This document shows positions 57,461 to 64,000 of a DNA stretch of 64,000 nucleotides, in pieces. Under the pieces are notes generated by a model that was not told the origin of the DNA, did not search any database, and was given only the letters and a program-made list of their open reading frames with translations. Within the stretch, counting starts at the first letter, position 1. Each line of letters starts with the position of its first letter. The position numbers and the translations under genes were made by a program. This DNA is from Hetaerina americana (lineage: Eukaryota; Arthropoda; Insecta; Odonata; Calopterygidae), in NCBI GenBank assembly GCA_022747635.1, contig JAKTNV010000003.1:16399086-16463085 (forward strand), written 5' to 3'.

Positions 57461-58756
57461 CCGAAAAAAATGATGACAGAGCCTAATGTCTTAGCCTAGC
57501 CTGAGGGATGAATCGTTGGATTTTCTTCCCCGCTGTATGACACAAAGCTTGAGCGGCACAAGTGGTAGGAGGGTGAGAGAGTAATAGGGGACACGAGTTT
57601 AAAAAGTAGGGGAAAGAGAGGAGGCGACCTTGCGAAACATTCACGCAAGGCAACGCTGAGGTAGAGGCGGGGAGCATGAAAGGCGACGAAGGGCGTGGAA
57701 GGGCGGCTTTACCCATCGAGAGCAGAAGGAGCGAGGGGTTGGTGTGTTATAGTGGTTGTGGGTGGTTGTATACTTCGAGGTAAGAGCCTCCTGACGCCAT
57801 ACAAGCCGGACAAGTTCTTTCCCGCAAGCAGAGCAACCCCGTGGAGTCTCCTGGCAATGTTTTCTACCAGAATTATTTTACAATGATAACCCTTTTTCTT
57901 GCGTTTATTCTCTTCAAGCTTCATTCTTGTATAATTGTGTGAGAGGTCATTACTATTCCCAACCCTTTTTCCAATGCCACAATCCCGCATTAGTATCCAT
58001 AGGCGATTCCGAAATAATGACCGGAAACTTGAGGGGATCGCATTAACATCCGATGAAGGACGTTTTGGCTTCGTAGTAAACATGCATCAAGCTAATGACG
58101 TCCTCATCAACGAATACAGACTTTCACACAATATTCCAGTCCTCCTTCCAGAAAAACTTCCGATGGAAGCAGCACATAATCATAAATTATCTGGATGACC
58201 GCTGTAGGTGGTAGGGATCTAGTACAATTTAACCCTTATGTGGTAGTTATTTTTAAGGTAGAAAGACTAGATATTGGTTATAAGGAATTTGCAGCACAGA
58301 TTTTTCAATTATTATACTGACTTTTCTCAATGCATAAGCATAACAATGGGAATTCAGCACTAGTAACCCCAGCAGGGCACTTTCATTGACCTGACGGGAT
58401 GATCTGGCCATTTGTCCAACTTTAATCCTCTCACCCTTTAGTTTTCACAATAATCTTTACCTATCAGTATTTTTATTCGGGCCTATGGAACGTCAGTACG
58501 AGATCTTTCAATTAATTTCAAGCAAAATGCCGTAATATGAACATTATTTTCCTAATAATAATCGCTTCGAACAAAAACAAATATCTGAATGCTTCAATAT
58601 TATTTGTAAATTTGATTTTATTATCCAATAAAGGCAATTAAAATATTTTGTAATCGTCACACACGAATACCTGTAAACCTATTGCTCTAGCGGAACTCTT
58701 CTCACCACTATACAAAGAAATAAATAAAATAGTACTAAAATTAAACATCTTGCAAA
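57461..58756. other. no supported gene
   Basis: GC content declines across this stretch. The minus-strand frames 57483-57716 and 57709-58083 overlap in different frames, with neither domain nor splice support. Confidence 0.4.
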
Positions 58757-58829
58757 GGGCACGACAACATAACTTCCTTTTTTCAAACGCAAAGAGCTTT
58801 CAAAAAAGGAAGTTATATTGCCGCACCCC
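58757..58829. repeat. 73-bp palindromic element (MITE-like)
   Basis: The ends GGGCACGACAACATAACTTC and, inverted, GGGGTGCGGCAATATAACTT form arms that continue through CCTTTTTT. The centre is CAAACGCAAAGAGCTTTC. The same arrangement, more decayed, lies at 41527-41598. No target-site duplication was recognised. Confidence 0.7.
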
Positions 58830-61800
58830 GTACTTGTTACTCATTTTTATAGCTTTATTGAAATGTAAGACAGAGCGGAAAAATGTATGGAGCTCACGTT
58901 CGCTTGCATGAACCCTACTTACTAGTAACGGAAGATCTCACTAATTATCAGAATTTACCATCCCTAATGACTCAAACGCTTCTAAAAACCCCTTAATAAT
59001 ACGTTATCGTAAACGTAAGCATTTTTCCCAACTTGAGATTTTCGCTAAGAAAGTGGAAACAACAAATTAAATGGCAATGAAATGCATTCATGCAAGTCGT
59101 CATAAGAAGCAGTTTCATTACTCCAATTTTCTGATGGAGGCACAATTGGTTTCCTGTTCTTTATTTATCATATACCCAGAATATTTAATTGATAATATAC
59201 AAGTCAAAAATCAAAATAAGTTTTATAATTAACTTTCATTCAAAATTATATTCACCCACCATCCACGTGAGGGAGTAATAGCGACAGGGTTGACATACAA
59301 ATTCGGAATTTCTTCATTCGATATCATCCAAATCTTCCCCGTCTGATTACGAGATGTTCCGTAATTTCCCATGCATAAATACTGATACATCAGGGACTTC
59401 CCGGAAGCAAGCTTTTTAAAAGGTCTACTAAAAATTACAAGAACATAAAAAAGTGATTGACATTCGATAACCTGAAGTCAAAGGGTGAATGGGAAAATGA
59501 TGGAGAACGAATAGTGAAGGATAAGTTTCCTCAATTCCCATCAAACATTTTTTATCGTGATTTGCGGTGTGACAAGGACAAAAATTATGATACCGCTTTG
59601 ACGCAAGGGATAATTAAGAACGCGAAGGCAGCATACGAAACATTGCGAGAGAACTTCATTTTTTTTGTTTCAAATTTTTTTTTCAGAACAACAGTGAATA
59701 GCGTGACCTTGGTTAAGAAAGAAGTTACGCAATGTCCATCGATAATTCTCGAATGCTTTCCAAAGTTTTCAAAGAATGGCGAAAGATGAATACTGACTGG
59801 TGAAATTTAGAAATGCAAATAATATCATTTAGTATTAATTAAACAAGCTGAAAATTACATACGCATTAGCGCGTATGTAGTGCGTGATTTATTGTCTCGC
59901 CAGCCTCTAAACTCGGGAGTTCCCATGTATGGAAAGGCATAACCAATCCTCCGACGCACGTATTTCCTAAAGGCAAAATGTGTTTTAAAAAATGAATGAA
60001 ATACGCCAAGGCGAAATGCAAATTTAACATAATGAAAAACTGAAATTTTTCACAGAAGAATTAAACCTCTCAGGATCATGCCCCCGGCTGCATTTATTAC
60101 TGTATACGTTCTGATGAATTTACACATATTTTTCAACTTCATAACAGATGATTTTTATTTCGTAGAGTAGATTTTCTTAACCAGTGTAAAAATAGGGTGC
60201 ACTGGTACGCAGGAAGATTATGAAATGAAGGATTCCGGTATTTCCAAGAATGCCAATTCGAAATGGTCATTCATGGTCATGGTTCACTAATCCCAATTTT
60301 ATATTGATACGATAGTTGTTTGCAAAATTAAAAATAACTTTTTAACACGTCCTATAGATTAGGTAACGTCAAGATTCACCAGCATATAACGCTGCACTGA
60401 ACTTTCTACTTAGTAAAGATTCATTTTTTTATTTTCAGAGTAAATTAGTTCGCATAAACTTGGCGTTTTAAGTAAAAAAATCATTTGATACCTGGAAAGA
60501 TATTACAAGTGATGAAGCTATAGGAAAATATAATAATTTTAATATGCAGCTGAATTTAAATATTACGTGTATTTCTTTTCTAAAACTTTAGAATATATTT
60601 CACCTTGCTAAGTTCCAGTTTGATAATTCCAAAAAAATTGAATAAATTCCCACACAGAAATTCGCATTTCACATATCACATGGTGTGATACGTGAACTGC
60701 GTAAGATATGAGGTGTTCGCGCAGGTAAAAAAAATCTACACATCGCTAACCCAGGGAAATGGAGTCAGAGGCCGTGATTATAGATAAAAAGAGTTATTTC
60801 ACATGCTACTTTCAGTTCCTAGCTATCTTCCGGGAGAGTGGCCTCCCGACGAAGCAGTCTTCCTTTTCATTTTCTACGGAGGTCATCTCATTAGATAAAA
60901 TAAAGGAAACGAAGAAGATGATCATCGACGCCATCTCTTTGCGTGGAGACCTATTTACCGGCGGAAAGATATGGAAAAGGAAGCAACCAAGGTGGGCAAA
61001 TAGGAAAACTGAGGAAAGATAATGGCACTCCCGCGTTACACAATGCTTCCCCCATCTCTACCCTCTTCGACCCCTTCCACACAGCCTTTCCATGCCACGG
61101 AACAGTATCGCGAGATATTACGCAGTAAACGTTCCTCCGAAGTGTAAAAAATCGCGATACGCACGGACATTAGGCAATTCCATCGACTTATTCGGAACCA
61201 GCTGTAAAAAAAACTGGCGTGGTAATAGCCGTCAAATGGACTACAAAGGAAATGTATGTGATTAAGATACTTAAGAGAAAGGATCGTGAAACTAAATTAA
61301 CGTTTGTTCATCTCCAAGTAATATATAACGGATTTTAGCTGAATGATATAGGAACCATCATAACACCCAAGGGAAGGGATAGCTTTGTGACGGGAGCTTA
61401 CTTGGAGGAAGAATATGCAAAGAGAAGGAAATATATGTAATTAAACCATTTTCTTATAGTAATACGGCGAAAAACTTACTCGCCAAAATGAAAACGAGGC
61501 ATTCACTAACTCTGGTATTGAAGTTATTTTCGGAGATAATTGTCTTTTACTGGAACAGTATCAAACCACACATCTTTGATTACACAGTACTAGAGTCATT
61601 AGTCGCGATCTCATACTTATCAAGCATGAAAACTCAGTCACAGAATTTCGTGACGTACTTCTTACGTCAATCGGAGGTCCTGTGAAACAGCGAAAAAATA
61701 CTATTGGCGTTGTAAAAAATAATATAAGCTTAATCATTGGATCATCGCTCCATAAAAAGCCTATCCAATGATGCAAACGCCTCATTTTATTGGCAACTAC

Positions 61801-62231
61801 GAGTTGCTCAACGCGGGAAAAAGGAGTATTAATAGAGTTCAAGGCAGGATGATTTCCAGCGCGTCATCTTGCCACTAAGTTAGAGGTGTGGAAATAATGA
61901 AACAGAGCATGAATAATGGAGAAAGAAGATAAAGTGGAAAATAGACAATTGGCACAATTAGTCAAGCGCATTATTGAGAGAGTTCACGTATAAAAAACAA
62001 TTGAATAATAAAAATTTAGCCCAAATTTGGAACACAATTTTAAACATTTTTCAGAAGGCTAACCTTCGACTGCAAAATGCGGCTAAATATAAGGCCAATC
62101 TGAGTTATTTCAATCTATGTACCTAATTGATTTAGGACGCTGCCTTAAATCCTCTTTAATTCAATGGTGAAAAGACAGTAATTTACGAAACTGTCACATC
62201 TGGTATATACGTAGCATGAGGGGATAGGCAT
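58830..62231. other. no supported gene
   Basis: AT-rich DNA. Open frames 59457-59789 and 60759-61022 are on the plus strand without motifs. Confidence 0.45.
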
Positions 62232-62268
62232 TTAGTAATATATTACTATATATATATATGTATATATA

Positions 62269-62349
<81 letters not shown>
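62232..62349. repeat. (TA)n microsatellite
   Basis: About 115 bp of TA alternation with a few G interruptions at the left (TATGTATATGTGTGTA), then a pure run to 62349. The Tyr/Ile open frame on the minus strand is an artefact. Confidence 0.97.
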
Positions 62350-62352
<3 letters not shown>

Positions 62353-64000
62353 GTGCAATGGTTCAGCAAGCATGGCGATTGATGGCGTGCGGAGGAAGGG
62401 AAGATTATAGTTAGTATGGTACTGTCGTATTTCCTCATTAGAATATTGATTAGAGTCTGAAAAACTGAAAAAAAGAACGGGCAAATTTGATAAATATAAT
62501 TAAAAGAGGCTGGGTTGAAACTGTCAACGTTAATGTGAGAAAGAAGAGGAAGGCAAATGAGAATAATTTAAAACGTGGACAGCTGTCAAGGTTAAAAAAG
62601 CATCAAGATTAGTCCCATAGATATATTGACTCAATGAACCAGTCGACAGATAACTCTGGCACCTATCAAACGACTTGGGCAAATTTCCGTGGTCTAATGC
62701 TCAAATAATCTCAAAAAATGTGGAAACGCAAAGTTCTTTTGATTCTTTCTTGTTCATTACAATGGAATTCCACAAAGTATCGGCCTCAAATAGACTATTT
62801 TCAACAACCACATCACTTCACAATCTTGATATAGTTGTGTACTTATCAGTTTATAGCCGAAAAATAATCTTGAGAAAAGAGAGCATGTCGTTCATGCAAA
62901 TAATAAAGATACATGTATATTCGATGTTTTCAGGCTTAAATTTGTAGAAATCCATTATGACTGAAGTAAAAAAACAATGTATCTTAATAAAAAAATAATA
63001 AAGACTTAAATTGACATGAAGTTTTAATATTTAAATGCAAAAGTTAATTTATGAAAATGAGCTCGGAGAACTATTTTACGAACTTGATACGCAGCACAAG
63101 GAGCATATCTAACCATGATTTAATAAAATGTATAATTTGGTGGTTACGATGAAAATGAAACCAAAAAAAATTTTTGATTATATTTCTCTGAGAATTCTAC
63201 AAGGACCGAAGAAGGAAAATAAACTGGCTCATTGATTGCAAAACCATTTCGATAACATCCGAGCACAGAAATATTTTAATGTAGTTACGTATACCCATGA
63301 GCTAGTTGAGTTGGGCTCTGCAGTTTTTTCGTTACGTGAGTCTGGAGCTAGATGAGCATAGAAAGCTGTTGTCACTCCTTGAAAACAAGTTCACGGGTGG
63401 GAGCAGGGAATGCCTGAGGAGATTGAGTGGAGAACACAATAAGAGAGCACAAAGCGGGAGAGATCATTTACCTAGACTTTTACGAGGGGAGGGGAGAAGG
63501 AGATCGCGCAAGAGGCACGGCCTTGGCATGGGAGAGGAACGGGTGCAGAATCGGAAACAATTGCGTGGCGACATTTCACGAAAAAGAAGAGTGACATCAG
63601 GCGATGAAAATAGCCTTCTCTCGATTTCTTCGCAAGTAAGTTCTCTGATACGCGATATGTTTCCTCATGAAAAGAAGTTGGATTGAATTTGAAAATAAAC
63701 ACCAACGGGAATGAAAAAACGGTGATCATTAACTCACTTAAAATTCTCCTACGGTCCTTAAAAACTTGATTGTGAGCCTTGAAGAAAAAGGGTTATTTAC
63801 ACAGGATTACCAGTGCAAGGATTACGCGAGACCACCAGTCGTGCATCTTTACAGGGATAACAACGGGTGGGAAGCTGCTGGAAAGGAACCAGTTTACGAC
63901 GAGAAAAGTCTCCAAGGTGGGGAACATTCCGACCCTGTGCTTAACATACAAGGTCTATCCATGGTAGGACTGACAAGATTAAAAAAATATGATTGCCAGA
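62350..64000. other. no supported gene
   Basis: The plus open frame 63306-63686 starts at a TTG and is Arg/Ser-rich without a domain. Nothing else is recognisable. Confidence 0.45.

Noticed and set aside
63306..63686. 126-codon plus-strand frame
   Set aside because: Begins at TTG, Arg/Ser-rich without domain or splice context.
1..64000. CRISPR array, bacterial operon, organellar or viral genome segment
   Set aside because: No regularly spaced repeats, no dense gene order, no ribosome-binding-site pattern and no viral gene set. The transposon content is eukaryotic.

Overview
The window looks like arthropod, probably insect, nuclear DNA. It is AT-rich, gene-poor and full of decayed mobile elements. 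No bacterial, viral or organellar gene order is visible, and there are no rRNA genes, convincing tRNA genes or CRISPR arrays. The species cannot be named from the sequence. The repeats are typical of insect genomes: D,D34D mariner transposons, non-LTR retrotransposons (LINEs) with degenerate reverse transcriptase, a tRNA-derived SINE, a short hAT-type element, and long (TA)n tracts.

Layout. At 1.3-3 kb a minus-strand LINE remnant lies beside a second LINE tail that carries a SINE insertion. A 565-bp non-autonomous hAT element is at 7.5-8.1 kb. A possible first coding exon (minus strand, GC-rich) is at 10.1-10.35 kb, and a GC/CpG-rich pyrimidine tract is at 13.2-14.3 kb. A degraded LINE piece is at 14.9-15.5 kb and a tRNA-like hairpin at 16.6 kb. 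A degenerate LINE at 21.5-25.1 kb is split by an almost full-length mariner at 22.5-23.8 kb. LINE and SINE pieces follow at 26.9, 27.6 and 30.2 kb, with AT-rich simple repeats at 28.9 and 31.5 kb. Two LINE tails in opposite orientation bracket 36.9-37.8 kb. From 38.65 to 40.58 kb an internally deleted mariner is interrupted by a young 5'-truncated LINE. A LINE fragment next to a (TA)n tract lies at 41.7-42.5 kb. Two unrelated mariners lie almost side by side at 43.1-44.4 and 44.8-46.1 kb, followed by a perfect 50-bp-arm hairpin at 46.4 kb. A GC-rich block at 55.4-57.7 kb contains the best candidate for a host coding exon: minus strand, with a transmembrane segment and a clean splice donor. A small palindromic element at 58.8 kb has a relative at 41.5 kb.

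No complete host gene can be assembled. The two candidate exons would be first exons of genes whose other exons lie outside the window or in unrecognised introns. The most interesting structure is the mariner at 22.5-23.8 kb: its last ~150 bp have been replaced by an inverted copy of its own first 151 bp, while an almost identical copy 22 kb away keeps the normal end. The two near-identical copies point to recent activity of this family. I found no evidence for a new defence, metabolic or regulatory system. What the window shows is layered transposon history.
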